18,568 nucleotides of DNA from Victivallales bacterium (lineage in GTDB: Bacteria > Verrucomicrobiota > Lentisphaeria > Oligosphaerales > Lenti-02). Below are positions 7,967 to 14,859 of this stretch, in pieces (the stretch's first letter is position 1; each line of letters opens with the position of its first letter). The stretch spans positions 1 through 18,568 of the forward strand of contig JABGQJ010000068.1 of assembly GCA_018648945.1 (NCBI GenBank), given 5' to 3'. Below the pieces are notes generated by a model, which saw only the letters and a list, made by a program, of their open reading frames with translations, was not told where the DNA came from and did no database searches. The position numbers and the translations under genes are program-made.

Positions 7967-8284
7967 GCCGGTGGCCGCTTGTTCATCCTCGGTAGTCGCG
8001 TTGGCGGCCAGTCGTTTCGCAGCGGTCTGGCGCTCGGGGGCGGATAGGCAGCTCTCGTGGACAAAACCGTCGTGGGTCCATTCTCTGCGGGCGCTGCTGG
8101 CCAGGGCCAGATGGCAGCGAGGACAGAGGGCGAAACCGATGCTGGCCAGACTGCGCGCAATTGAGGCGTAGGCCCGACACTCCGGGTGGGCACGGAAGTG
8201 GAGGGCCAGGTAGTCGGTAGACGTGAAGCCGACCCGGCAGCGAGGGCAATGGTAGGAGTTGGGGACGGGATGGGCGGCGGTCAC
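7928..8284 (-). CDS. Cys/His-rich zinc-finger-like small protein
   Basis: This is a 118-residue protein starting at a GTG at 8284, whose GTGA overlaps the TGA of the upstream gene by 4 bases, so the two are probably translationally coupled. GGAGG sits 8 bases before the start. The N-terminal half has a zinc-finger pattern, YHCPRCRVGF followed by LALHFRAHPEC, and a second CPRC/H set (LCPRCHLAL ... DGFVHESC). This suggests two small metal-binding units. The C-terminal tail, rich in Pro, Gln and Glu, is encoded by a heptamer repeat array and is probably disordered. The partner or nucleic-acid target is unknown. The long upstream extension of this frame to 8782 overlaps the neighbouring gene and is rejected. 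Confidence 0.65.
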   Translation of the reverse strand: MTAAHPVPNSYHCPRCRVGFTSTDYLALHFRAHPECRAYASIARSLASIGFALCPRCHLALASSARREWTHDGFVHESCLSAPERQTAAKRLAANATTEDEQAATGSQPQVPNPEPEA

Positions 8285-8808
8285 GGGGCCTTCCTCCAGT
8301 CTTGGCTCAGCCCGTTCTGGGCGCCACCCGCCGGGGGGACGAAGGCCGATGTGGATGGCGGGGCGGTCGCGCGGTCGCGGTCGGGGCGACGGTCGGTCGC
8401 AGGTGCATGGGGTGCGGGCCCGGCTGGTTGCCGATGTGGCTGGGACGGAACTCGCAGGGCGATGCGCAGTCGTGCCAGACAAGCCCAGCGCTCGTCCGTG
8501 GTGCCGTTGGCAAGCAACTCGTCGAGCTTGTGCAGTTCGCGCCCGACTTCCCGGCGATCGAAGCCCTCGCCACACAGGCTGTCGGGTAGCGCCAGCAGTC
8601 TGTTCAGGTGCCCAGCTTGCTGGATCAAGCGGTTGCCGCAGGCCTCGATCTCTTCCAGGGCGTCCAGCCTGAGTCTCTGCACCGCGTGGTTCCTGGCGCA
8701 GCCTCGGAATGCCGCCGGGCCGAGCTCGGCCAGCTGGGCGGGGCAAGAGGGAGGCGGGAAGGGGGCTGCCCGGTGGGTGCACGTTGCGCAGGGGGGGACG
8801 TTTGACAT
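8281..8808 (-). CDS. Hypothetical protein, first gene of the leftward cluster
   Basis: This is a 175-residue protein starting at ATG 8808 with AAGGAAA just upstream on its coding strand. Near the N-terminus are CATC and a later GCARNH, which could bind a metal. The middle (about 45-120) is strongly helical (QRLRLDALEEIEACGNRLIQ, REVGRELHKLDELLANG). The C-terminal 50 residues are rich in Pro, Ala and Arg and likely disordered. I recognise no family. It is first in a leftward run of four small genes, which fits an early or accessory phage operon controlled from the divergent repressor region. Its start codon overlaps the -35 element of the rightward repressor promoter. Confidence 0.6.
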   Translation of the reverse strand: MSNVPPCATCTHRAAPFPPPSCPAQLAELGPAAFRGCARNHAVQRLRLDALEEIEACGNRLIQQAGHLNRLLALPDSLCGEGFDRREVGRELHKLDELLANGTTDERWACLARLRIALRVPSQPHRQPAGPAPHAPATDRRPDRDRATAPPSTSAFVPPAGGAQNGLSQDWRKAP

Positions 8809-8830
8809 ATTGCTTTCCTTCGTCTACTGT
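8802..8830 (+). promoter_or_regulatory. Sigma70-type promoter for the XRE repressor gene
   Basis: TTGACA at 8802-8807, a perfect consensus -35, is 17 bases from TACTGT at 8825-8830, a fair -10. Transcription would start near 8837, about 50 bases before the repressor ATG. The -35 overlaps the ATG of the leftward gene (8806-8808), so rightward and leftward expression may interfere. Confidence 0.6.
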
Positions 8831-8846
8831 GTCTAGTGGAAATGGA

Positions 8847-8870
8847 ATGAAAAACTCATAGACATACTAT
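8847..8870. promoter_or_regulatory. Candidate tandem repressor operators
   Basis: Two 13-bp dyads with the same 4-5-4 layout lie in the AT-rich divergent region: ATGA-aaaac-TCAT at 8847-8859 and ATAG-acata-CTAT at 8858-8870. Their centres are 11 bp apart, one helical turn. XRE phage repressors bind such short dyads. The arms are only 4 bp, so chance is possible. Confidence 0.35.
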
Positions 8871-8889
8871 TAAGCATCAGGAGTGCGGT

Positions 8890-9381
8890 ATGCAAACTTA
8901 TCGGGGCGTAAAAAGCAATCCATTTTCTTCTGATGAGCGGCAGGCGATTGCCGAGCGGCTTGGGATTGTCCGGCGGAGCATGCGGCAGGGGAAAGGGATG
9001 CTCCAGTCGGAGATGGCCGAATTGGTTGATGTCAGCCATTCGCATTACTCGAAGTGCGAGAGTGGCCATAATAGCTTTAGCAGTCGCTTTTTGGAACGTT
9101 TCTCGGAGCGGACGGGGATCTCGTCGCAGTGGTTGCTTCACGGTGCTGGTGAGATGTTCCCGCGGGTTCGCGAACTGCGGGAGGAGTTGCTTGGGTGGCC
9201 GGGGGCCCGGGGGGCGGGGGTGTCGGTACAGCCGGCAGAGGAGATGATCCGGAAGATCCTGGAGGCGTCCCATGATCCGCAGGTGGTGGCGGCAGCGGAG
9301 GCGTTGGCTCAAGCGACGGGGAGCAGCTATGACGAGTCGGCGGCGATGGTGATCGCTCGTCGCTTGGCGGCGATGGAGTAG
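8890..9381 (+). CDS. XRE-family (Cro/CI-like) transcriptional repressor
   Basis: This is a 163-residue protein. The ATG at 8890 has AGGAG 6 bases upstream. Residues about 20-75 hold the HTH (MLQSEMAELVDVSHSHYSKCESG, with recognition helix around 48-58), followed by the phrase WLLHGAGEMF at 81-90 that is common just after the HTH of phage repressors. The C-terminal half (AEEMIRKILEASHDPQVV onward) is helical and may dimerise. No LexA-type Ser-Lys peptidase motif is seen, so RecA-stimulated self-cleavage is not expected. It diverges from the leftward cluster across an AT-rich region and likely represses one or both directions. Its low-GC promoter region differs from the flanking GC-rich DNA. 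Confidence 0.85.
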   Translation: MQTYRGVKSNPFSSDERQAIAERLGIVRRSMRQGKGMLQSEMAELVDVSHSHYSKCESGHNSFSSRFLERFSERTGISSQWLLHGAGEMFPRVRELREELLGWPGARGAGVSVQPAEEMIRKILEASHDPQVVAAAEALAQATGSSYDESAAMVIARRLAAME

Positions 9382-9892
9382 GCGGGGCGCGGCGGCTGGG
9401 TTGCATTCCCTGGTATGGTGGGTGTGTATTCCGTCAGTGTCGGGATGGGCTGCGGCGGGTTCGGGTGCAGAAGGGGGATGCGTGTTCTGCCTTGATTCAC
9501 TCGTGAGCCGCCTGCCGCAATCCTCCATTAAGCGCAATGCCAGTGCCTTGCGCTCCACGCCGGGGCCGGCGGCTCCGCCATGCGCGTGCGCTCGGGTGCG
9601 CAACCTGTTGTGGCCTTGCGCGTGCCGGCGGTTCTCGTGACGATGTGCACGGGTGGAGCGGGCTGGTGGTCATGGGCTCAGGGGCGTCGGGGGGCGGCTG
9701 CGTCTCTCTCCCCCCTTGGTGTTCCGTGCTGGGTGCCCTGCCGTGCGGGGTGAGCTCGGTGCTTGCCCCGTTCATGTGGGATTGGGTGGTCGCTGCCGGG
9801 GCCACCCCCGGGAGGTTCCTGGGCTGTGCTTGGGGCCGGCTGCTCGGGCATGGGCGAGGTGGCCCCAATTGTGCAATTTCTTTCTGTTGTAG

Positions 9893-9931
9893 ATTGCTAA
9901 ACAGCAATTCAGCATCTATTGTATTGCTGTT
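9893..9931 (+). promoter_or_regulatory. Promoter-like AT-rich site with competing inverted repeats
   Basis: TTGCTA (9894-9899), a 17-base gap and TATTGT (9917-9922) make a plausible sigma70 promoter pointing at the head operon. AACAGCAAT at 9900-9908 is perfectly complementary to ATTGCTGTT at 9923-9931. It also overlaps a pairing with ATTGCT at 9893-9898, so two exclusive hairpins are possible. This could be an operator over the -10 or, if transcribed from upstream, an attenuator-like switch. Confidence 0.45.
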
Positions 9932-10011
9932 GTCACCCCCTGATCCGCAGTGGCTGGCCAATCTGCCAGTCTCAAAGAGTCCAGCGGCGAAGAGGGCAAG
10001 GAGGGCAACAG

Positions 10012-10314
10012 ATGCGATTTCTGCTGGATACCGAGAGCACCCGTCATGGGCACTTCTTCCCTGCTGCTGGCCGTCGCTTTGGTGCCTTGTCTCCCGTGCC
10101 CCCTCTCTCTCGCTCTACCGTCCGGGCATTCCTATCCTTTCCGGTACGTGTCCGTCCAGGTCCGTCCGTGTTCGTTTGCGCTGCCTCTGGCCCCCACCTT
10201 GCCACCCTCTTGCCTTTGCGCCCGCCGCTTCGCTCCCCGTTGGGGACGATCCGTTGCGAAGGCGGACGGACACGGATTGGCGCAAACGAACACGGACGCC
10301 CCGCGTCGGACTGA
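10012..10314 (+). CDS. Doubtful small ORF with strong ribosome binding site
   Basis: This is a 100-codon frame whose ATG has a near-ideal AAGGAGG (9998-10004) 7 bases upstream. The first residues MRFLLDTEST look reasonable, but the remainder is low-complexity (Pro, Arg, Ser, Leu) and runs through a 19-bp inverted repeat. It may be a decayed gene whose start is intact, or a chance ORF. In another frame an ATG at 10046 begins a hydrophobic MGTSSLLLAVALVPCL segment that could be a signal peptide, but it lacks a good ribosome site. No function is suggested. Confidence 0.25.
   Translation: MRFLLDTESTRHGHFFPAAGRRFGALSPVPPLSRSTVRAFLSFPVRVRPGPSVFVCAASGPHLATLLPLRPPLRSPLGTIRCEGGRTRIGANEHGRPASD
10147..10298. 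repeat. Inverted repeat element with 19-bp perfect arms
   Basis: GCGCAAACGAACACGGACG at 10280-10298 is the exact inverse of 10163-10181. A second pair, CGTGTCCGTCC at 10147-10157 and its inverse at 10264-10274, is also perfect, but in swapped order so the two pairs do not nest. A small CCCC-gtt-GGGG hairpin lies between the arms. Here the pyrimidine-rich arm comes first, unlike the spacer elements further right. Confidence 0.65.
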
Positions 10315-10468
10315 TTCTCCCCTCACCCGCCTGCGGCAGATCGCGCCGCGTTCCCGCCTCGCCGACGGGACTCCCGCCTTGTGCTCTCCCCGTCTGTAGC
10401 CTCCCTTGCCCTGCATTTGGGCCCGTTCGGCGAGGCATGTCCCGACATTGTTATCTGGAGTACCTCTC

Positions 10469-10705
10469 ATGTACCGATCCCTGCCGTTTCTCCTTGCCTG
10501 TGTTGTCGTTGGCTGTCGGACAGCCGGTCCCCAGATCCATATGCAGGACTGTGCGGTCTACTCGGTCCGGATGGCTGGCGAGGTCTCCGCTCGCCAGGGC
10601 AAGAGCCTGCCCGTCGAGGTGCTGAATGATCCCACGGTTTCGGCGTCACAGAATGGGGATGCCGATGCCACCCGGACGGCCCTCGCCGCAGAGGAGGCCG
10701 AGTAG
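10469..10705 (+). CDS. Small lipoprotein of the phage module (o-spanin candidate)
   Basis: This is a 78-residue protein. The ATG at 10469 has GGAG 9 bases upstream. MYRSLPFLLACVVVGC is a lipoprotein signal with lipobox VVGC and acylated Cys16. The short mature part (about 60 residues) is acidic toward the C-terminus. A tiny lipoprotein followed at once by a membrane-anchored coiled-coil protein resembles an outer/inner spanin pair used for lysis in diderm hosts, though in spanins the inner-membrane partner usually comes first. It could also be an unrelated small lipoprotein. No lysozyme or clear holin is next to it. Confidence 0.6.
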   Translation: MYRSLPFLLACVVVGCRTAGPQIHMQDCAVYSVRMAGEVSARQGKSLPVEVLNDPTVSASQNGDADATRTALAAEEAE

Positions 10706-10709
10706 CCCC

Positions 10710-11096
10710 ATGCATTTCGACCCCCTCGTTTTCGCCAATGGGCTGGGCGGCGTCCTCCTCGGCTCGGGCCTCGCAGGCATCTGGCTCAAGGGCCGCGAGA
10801 CCCGCATGCGCTCTCTGGAAGCGGAGCTCGGTGACCTGCGCGACCGGACGGTCCGCGAACTCAACGACCGGATGGCCCGCCATGTGGAGGCGGACCGCAG
10901 CCTTGAGTTCGCGGCCAAGATCGAGACCGTGATCGCGCAGAACAACGAGATCATGGTGGAACTCAAGAAGCTCAACCGGGAAAGCGCCGCTCAGGCGAGC
11001 ACGGTTGCCCGCACTGAGAAGAGCTTGAACGGCCTCTGGGGGAAGTTCGACGACTGTCGACAGCGCCACCATCCGTCCCCGCGCCGAGGGGGCTGA
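10710..11096 (+). CDS. Membrane-anchored coiled-coil protein (DUF2730/Mu gp26-like or i-spanin)
   Basis: This is a 128-residue protein. The frame extends upstream, but the ATG at 10710 follows GAGGAGG (10691-10697) and begins a hydrophobic segment (FANGLGGVLLGSGLAGIWL), a likely transmembrane anchor at residues 6-24. The rest is a long helix with coiled-coil character (MRSLEAELGDLRDRTVRELNDRM ... IETVIAQNNEIMVELKKLN). Mu-like phages carry a protein with this build (DUF2730) just before the terminase genes, and its place here matches. With the preceding lipoprotein it could instead act as an inner-membrane spanin. It starts 5 bases after the lipoprotein stop, so the two are cotranscribed. Confidence 0.6.
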   Translation: MHFDPLVFANGLGGVLLGSGLAGIWLKGRETRMRSLEAELGDLRDRTVRELNDRMARHVEADRSLEFAAKIETVIAQNNEIMVELKKLNRESAAQASTVARTEKSLNGLWGKFDDCRQRHHPSPRRGG

Positions 11097-11141
11097 CCAG
11101 CGAGGGAGTCCTCCCCCCGCCGCCTGCCTCCTCCCTTGTTC

Positions 11142-11169
11142 TCCCCAATCCTCCAATCCCCCATTCCCG
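11142..11169 (+). repeat. Short phased heptamer array before the small-terminase gene
   Basis: TCCCCAA, TCCTCCA, ATCCCCC and ATTCCCG run in 7-base phase and end 10 bases before the ATG at 11180. The unit class matches the arrays at 7926, 16056, 16654 and 17798. No Shine-Dalgarno is seen before this start. Confidence 0.5.
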
Positions 11170-11179
11170 GTCCTCTTCC

Positions 11180-11770
11180 ATGCCCACCCCCCGCAACAAC
11201 ATCCAGCGTCACTACTCCCGCGCGGCCCGCATCCTGTTCGTCCGTTGGCGGGAGATCGAGGCGCTTCCCATCCGGGTGATCTCCGCCCGTGCGGCAGAGC
11301 GTTGGCCGGAGCTTCCCGCCGTTCATCCCACCACATGGCGGGCCTGGCAGGGCAGCGATGAATATGGCGAACTGAGCGCTCTTGTGCTTGGCGAGCAGGC
11401 CGAACGCGAGCGGCTCAGCGACCTGTTTCGTGCCGCTGGCGGTTCCGCAGCGCTGGGGGACGTCTCCGATGCCGCCGCGTACGCCCTTGCTGCCAAGGCG
11501 GTGCGTCTGGTCGAGGACATCGACGATCCGCGCCAGCTGGGGCCACTCATGCGTACGGTCCGTGAGGCGAAAACTCTCGCCACCCAGGAGCTGCGCGACG
11601 ACTGCGAGAAACGCCTGCGGACGCTGGCGGGCGAGCACGCGGCGGCGCTGGCGCAACGCGACGCCGAGATCGCCGACCTGCGAGCGCAACTCGCCGACCC
11701 TCCTGGGAGTCGGTCAGGTCTTCGTCCCGAGACGATCCAAGAACTCGAACGCCGCATGAAGCTGCTCTAG
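11180..11770 (+). CDS. Probable small terminase subunit (Mu gp27 positional analogue)
   Basis: This is a 196-residue protein starting at ATG 11180 without a visible ribosome site. The N-terminal part has basic helices (RAARILFVRWREIEALP, then ISARAAERWP) that could be a DNA-binding domain, followed by a helical middle. Residues about 140-180 form a coiled coil (EKRLRTLAGEHAAALAQRDAEIADLRAQL). It lies directly before the large terminase, where Mu-like phages encode the DUF3486 small terminase, and the helical DNA-binding plus coiled-coil build fits an oligomeric DNA-recognition subunit. I cannot see a diagnostic DUF3486 motif, so the call rests on position and architecture. Confidence 0.55.
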   Translation: MPTPRNNIQRHYSRAARILFVRWREIEALPIRVISARAAERWPELPAVHPTTWRAWQGSDEYGELSALVLGEQAERERLSDLFRAAGGSAALGDVSDAAAYALAAKAVRLVEDIDDPRQLGPLMRTVREAKTLATQELRDDCEKRLRTLAGEHAAALAQRDAEIADLRAQLADPPGSRSGLRPETIQELERRMKLL

Positions 11771-11816
11771 CCGCTCCCTGGCACGCCCCTAATCCCCAAC
11801 CCCAGAAACTGCCACC

Positions 11817-13220
11817 TTGAAGTACCGAAACTACCAACCCGACAGCCTCTTCCTGGCCTACCAGCGCCGCTGGATCGAGGATGCCAGCAGGCTCAAACTG
11901 ATGGAGAAATCCCGTCAGGTTGGCCTCAGCTGGTGCACTGCCTACGGTCTGGTCCGGCGGAAGGCGAGGGCGGAAGCGAAGCTCGATGCGTGGGTTTCTT
12001 CCCGCGACGACCTTCAGGCGCGGCTGTTCAAAGAGGACTGTGTCCGCTTCGCGGAGCTTCTGGACGCCGGGGCAAGGGATCTCGGTGTGCGCGTGATCGA
12101 CGATGTGGAGCGTGCCACCGCTCACGTCCTGCGCCTGGCCAATGGCTTGCGGATCCATTCCATGACCTCCAATCCCAACGCTCAAGCAGGCAAGCGTGGC
12201 GATCGTGTGCTGGATGAGTTCGCGTTGCACCGCAACCCGCGAGAGCTATGGGCCATCGCCTACCCCGGCATTACCTGGGGCGGCTGCCTGGAGGTCATCA
12301 GCACCCACCGGGGCAGCCACAATTTCTTCAATCAGCTTGTCTCCGAGGCCCGGGAGAAGGGCAATCCGAAGGGGATCAGCCTGCATCGGGTCACTCTCAA
12401 GGACGCGTTGGAGGAGGGTTTCCTGCACAAGCTCAAGAGGAAACTCCCTGCCAGCGATGTGCGGCAGGATATGGACGAAGCCGCCTACTTCGATCTAGTC
12501 CGGTCCGGTTGTGCAGACGAGGAGTCGTTCCAGCAAGAGTATATGTGCCAGCCCGCAGACGATGCCGGGGCCTTCTTGCCCTACGATCTCATCGCGGGGT
12601 GCGAGTATCCCGAGCACGAGCCCTGGCGCACCGACCTCTCCCAATGCACCAACCCCGTGCACGTGGGGGTCGATGTGGGGCGCGACCACGATCTGACCGT
12701 CATCTGGGCGCTTGAGACAGTCGGCGGCATTCGGCTTACGCGGCGCCTCGTGGAGTTGAGTGGTGAGACCTTTGCGGCCCAGGAGCATGCCTTGGATCAA
12801 GTGCTGGGCCTGCGCTGCGTTCGCCGTTGCTGCATCGACGCCACCGGCATCGGTCGCCAGTTCGCGGAACGGGCCCGCGCCCGCCATGGGCACCATCGGG
12901 TGGAGGAAATCTACTTCACCGCCAAGGTGAAGGAGGAGCTCGCCTACCCCCTGCGAACCGCCTTCGAGCAATGCGCCCTGCGGATCCCGTCACGCCCGGA
13001 GGTCCGGTCCGACCTACGTGCCATTCGCAAGGAGACGACCGCTGCCGGCAACCTCCGCTTCACGGCCGAGCGCAGCAGGAACGGCCATGCCGACCGGTTC
13101 TGGGCTCTTGCCCTGGCTGTGCATGCGACAGGCCGAGGCACCACTGTCGCTCTCGGCGCTCGCAGCTTCGAGCCGGCCGAGGTCGGCATCGTCGATACGG
13201 ATCTGTCGGGGATGTTCTGA
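11817..13220 (+). CDS. Phage terminase large subunit (Mu gp28-like)
   Basis: This is a 467-residue packaging motor. The start is TTG 11817: an in-frame stop at 11790-11792 leaves no other upstream start, and the next ATG (codon 29) would cut into the ATPase motif. No ribosome site is evident. The ATPase half has a Walker A of terminase type, EKSRQVGLSW (K31-S38), and a Walker B, RVLDEFALH (D133, E134). The nuclease half has RNase-H-like acidic residues in VGVDVGRDHDL (D286, D290), CIDATGIG (D341) and NGHADRF (D426). All key residues are present, so the protein looks functional. The length is typical. Its stop overlaps the start of the mini-ORF that leads to the portal gene (TGATG). Confidence 0.9.
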   Translation: MKYRNYQPDSLFLAYQRRWIEDASRLKLMEKSRQVGLSWCTAYGLVRRKARAEAKLDAWVSSRDDLQARLFKEDCVRFAELLDAGARDLGVRVIDDVERATAHVLRLANGLRIHSMTSNPNAQAGKRGDRVLDEFALHRNPRELWAIAYPGITWGGCLEVISTHRGSHNFFNQLVSEAREKGNPKGISLHRVTLKDALEEGFLHKLKRKLPASDVRQDMDEAAYFDLVRSGCADEESFQQEYMCQPADDAGAFLPYDLIAGCEYPEHEPWRTDLSQCTNPVHVGVDVGRDHDLTVIWALETVGGIRLTRRLVELSGETFAAQEHALDQVLGLRCVRRCCIDATGIGRQFAERARARHGHHRVEEIYFTAKVKEELAYPLRTAFEQCALRIPSRPEVRSDLRAIRKETTAAGNLRFTAERSRNGHADRFWALALAVHATGRGTTVALGARSFEPAEVGIVDTDLSGMF

Positions 13221-13330
13221 TGGTCACGAATCCCACGGATAGCGCGAACCAGCCCCGGACAGACCCACCCGCTCTGTTCCCGTCCGCTCCCGCCTGCTCC
13301 CCCGCCCCCCAACCCCTGGTCTCGATATGA
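13220..13330 (+). CDS. 36-codon bridging mini-ORF between terminase and portal
   Basis: An ATG at 13220 overlaps the terminase stop (TGATG), and its TGA (13328-13330) overlaps the portal ATG (13327), forming ATGA. The 36-residue product (MVTNPTDSANQPRTD... ending QPLVSI) is rich in Pro, Ala and Ser and has no recognised domain. Its likely role is translational coupling: ribosomes leaving the terminase could read through this ORF and reinitiate at the portal, which has no Shine-Dalgarno of its own. It may also be chance. Confidence 0.4.
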   Translation: MVTNPTDSANQPRTDPPALFPSAPACSPAPQPLVSI

Positions 13331-14763
13331 ATATCCTCTCCCCCATCCTTCGTGCTTTCCACGCGGTTCGTGGCTCCTCCTCCCTCCCCAACCGCCGCAC
13401 GGTCGTCGCCAGCGTCAGCGGCGAGGGCCATCTGGCCAATCCTGCGGATGCTCTCGGCAACCCGCTCCGCGGGCTCACGCCCGCCAATGCCGCTGCCCTG
13501 CTGCAGAATGCCATGCGTGGGCAGTGGACGAGAGCCCAGTGGCTGATGTACTACGTGGAGCAGTGGGACGCGGATGTCTGGACTCTCGTGGAGCGCCGTT
13601 GCGCCGGTCTGCGCCAGCTCGACTGGACGATCCGGATCGACGCGCAGGCAGACAGCCAGGGACTCGGCCGCCTGGCCGAGGAGCAACGCCAGTTCCTCCA
13701 CACCTGCTATCAGGGCATCGGCAACATGCGCGAGGCGGTGGAGTTCCTGGCGCTTGCCAAGTTCCGCGGCTATAGCCATTTGGCGATCGGCGAGAAGCGG
13801 TTCGAGCCGCTGGACCAGTGGTGGTGGGTGCGTGACGGCATGTACGGGCCGTGGTACTACAACCCCGAGGCCAAACTCACGACCGCAGCCGCGCTCGGCA
13901 CCCCCGTCGAACCCACCGAGTACATCGTCCGCGTCGAGCCCCGCAGCCTGATCTGGCTCTCCATTCTCAAGTTCCTTCGGGCCAGTCACAACGCCAAGTG
14001 GTGGGATCGCTTCTGCGAGATCGCCAGTCGCCAGGGGACGGTGATCATTGGTCCCCCCAACCTAAGCGACGAGCAAGCCGTCAGTTTCGGGCTCAAGGCT
14101 GCTGCCATTGCCCGGGGTGGGGCCGGCGTGCTTGAGCACGGCAGTGCGGTTGAGCGCCCCGCCACCGACGGTGTGCAGAGCGGCGGCAAGACCGCCTGGG
14201 AAGCCCGTCTGCGCTACCTAAAGGAGGATCTCATCCTCGCTGGCACTGGCGGGATGCTCACCGCGCTCAGTCAAGCGACTGGCATTGGCGGCAGCCAAGG
14301 CAAGGAGCAGGGCGACGTCTGGCGCAGCCTGCTTCGCGCCGACGCCCAGGACATCTCCGAGGTCCTCCAGGAGCAGTTTGATATTCCGCGTCTCCAAAAC
14401 GCGTTCCCCAATCAGCCGATTCTAGCCTGGTTCGAACTGGACAGCACCGAAACCCCCAGCGCCGACCGCGTCCTGGAACACGCCGTCACCGCGCGACAGG
14501 CGGGCTTCACGGTCAGTCCTCAACAGCTCCGCGAGCGCACCGGCTACGAATTGGCCCCCGTCAGTCCGGGCGGCGAGGCAGACTCCGGCTCAGCCGGGGA
14601 TCTGACCAATCGTGTGGCTGCACACCTGTGCTTGCCCCGCGAGCGGCTTGCGCCAGTGGAGCCCATCCTCCGGCGGCTCGAGGAACTTGCCTGCACCGAC
14701 CGCCTCGACCCCGCCGCCTTGGCTGACGTCCTCCGCAGTTTGCCTGACGGTGCCAATCCGTAG
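13327..14763 (+). CDS. Portal protein (DUF935 / Mu gp29-like)
   Basis: This is a 478-residue protein with the features of Mu-type portals: an N-terminal segment with LTPANAAALLQNAMRGQWTRAQWLMY, then LVERRCAGLRQLDWTI (wing region), AKFRGYSHLAIGEKRFEPLDQWWWVRD, and later ILAGTGGMLTALSQATGIGGSQGKEQGDVW, close to the GQTLTT...GS.A....V motif region in DUF935 proteins. The portal forms the ring at the head vertex through which DNA enters. It follows the large terminase as in Mu. The start at 13327 overlaps the stop of the mini-ORF. The C-terminal part (about 400-478) is less conserved in appearance. The preceding 80 bases are C-rich. Confidence 0.85.
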   Translation: MNILSPILRAFHAVRGSSSLPNRRTVVASVSGEGHLANPADALGNPLRGLTPANAAALLQNAMRGQWTRAQWLMYYVEQWDADVWTLVERRCAGLRQLDWTIRIDAQADSQGLGRLAEEQRQFLHTCYQGIGNMREAVEFLALAKFRGYSHLAIGEKRFEPLDQWWWVRDGMYGPWYYNPEAKLTTAAALGTPVEPTEYIVRVEPRSLIWLSILKFLRASHNAKWWDRFCEIASRQGTVIIGPPNLSDEQAVSFGLKAAAIARGGAGVLEHGSAVERPATDGVQSGGKTAWEARLRYLKEDLILAGTGGMLTALSQATGIGGSQGKEQGDVWRSLLRADAQDISEVLQEQFDIPRLQNAFPNQPILAWFELDSTETPSADRVLEHAVTARQAGFTVSPQQLRERTGYELAPVSPGGEADSGSAGDLTNRVAAHLCLPRERLAPVEPILRRLEELACTDRLDPAALADVLRSLPDGANP

Positions 14764-14859
14764 GCCGTCCCTTCGCCCGGTTCCTCGCCCCTTCCCCGCG
14801 AGTCCCCTCTGCCCGCACTGGCCACCGCCTTGCCCGCATCCCCTCCCAGGAGCCCCTCC

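Larger units (their letters stand above)
9382..10468. other. Gene-poor kilobase between repressor and head operon
   Basis: No convincing long gene is seen. Open frames here have biased, repetitive composition (Pro, Arg, Cys, Gly) with no recognisable domain. The stretch holds a promoter-like AT-rich dyad (9893-9931), a small ORF with a strong ribosome site (10012-10314, listed separately as doubtful), and a 19-bp perfect inverted repeat (10163-10298). In bases 9382-9880 I see nothing definable apart from G-rich composition. Confidence 0.6.

Noticed and set aside
9537..10625. 362-codon plus-strand frame in the gene-poor region
   Set aside because: No ribosome site, biased composition, runs through an AT-rich promoter-like site, an inverted repeat and the lipoprotein start.
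12991..13006. Sequence like the composite-element hairpin (CGCCCGGAGGTCCGG) in the terminase gene
   Set aside because: It lies in a conserved coding region, lacks the TGAAGACAAGCAA motif and the full stem, and is explained by codons.
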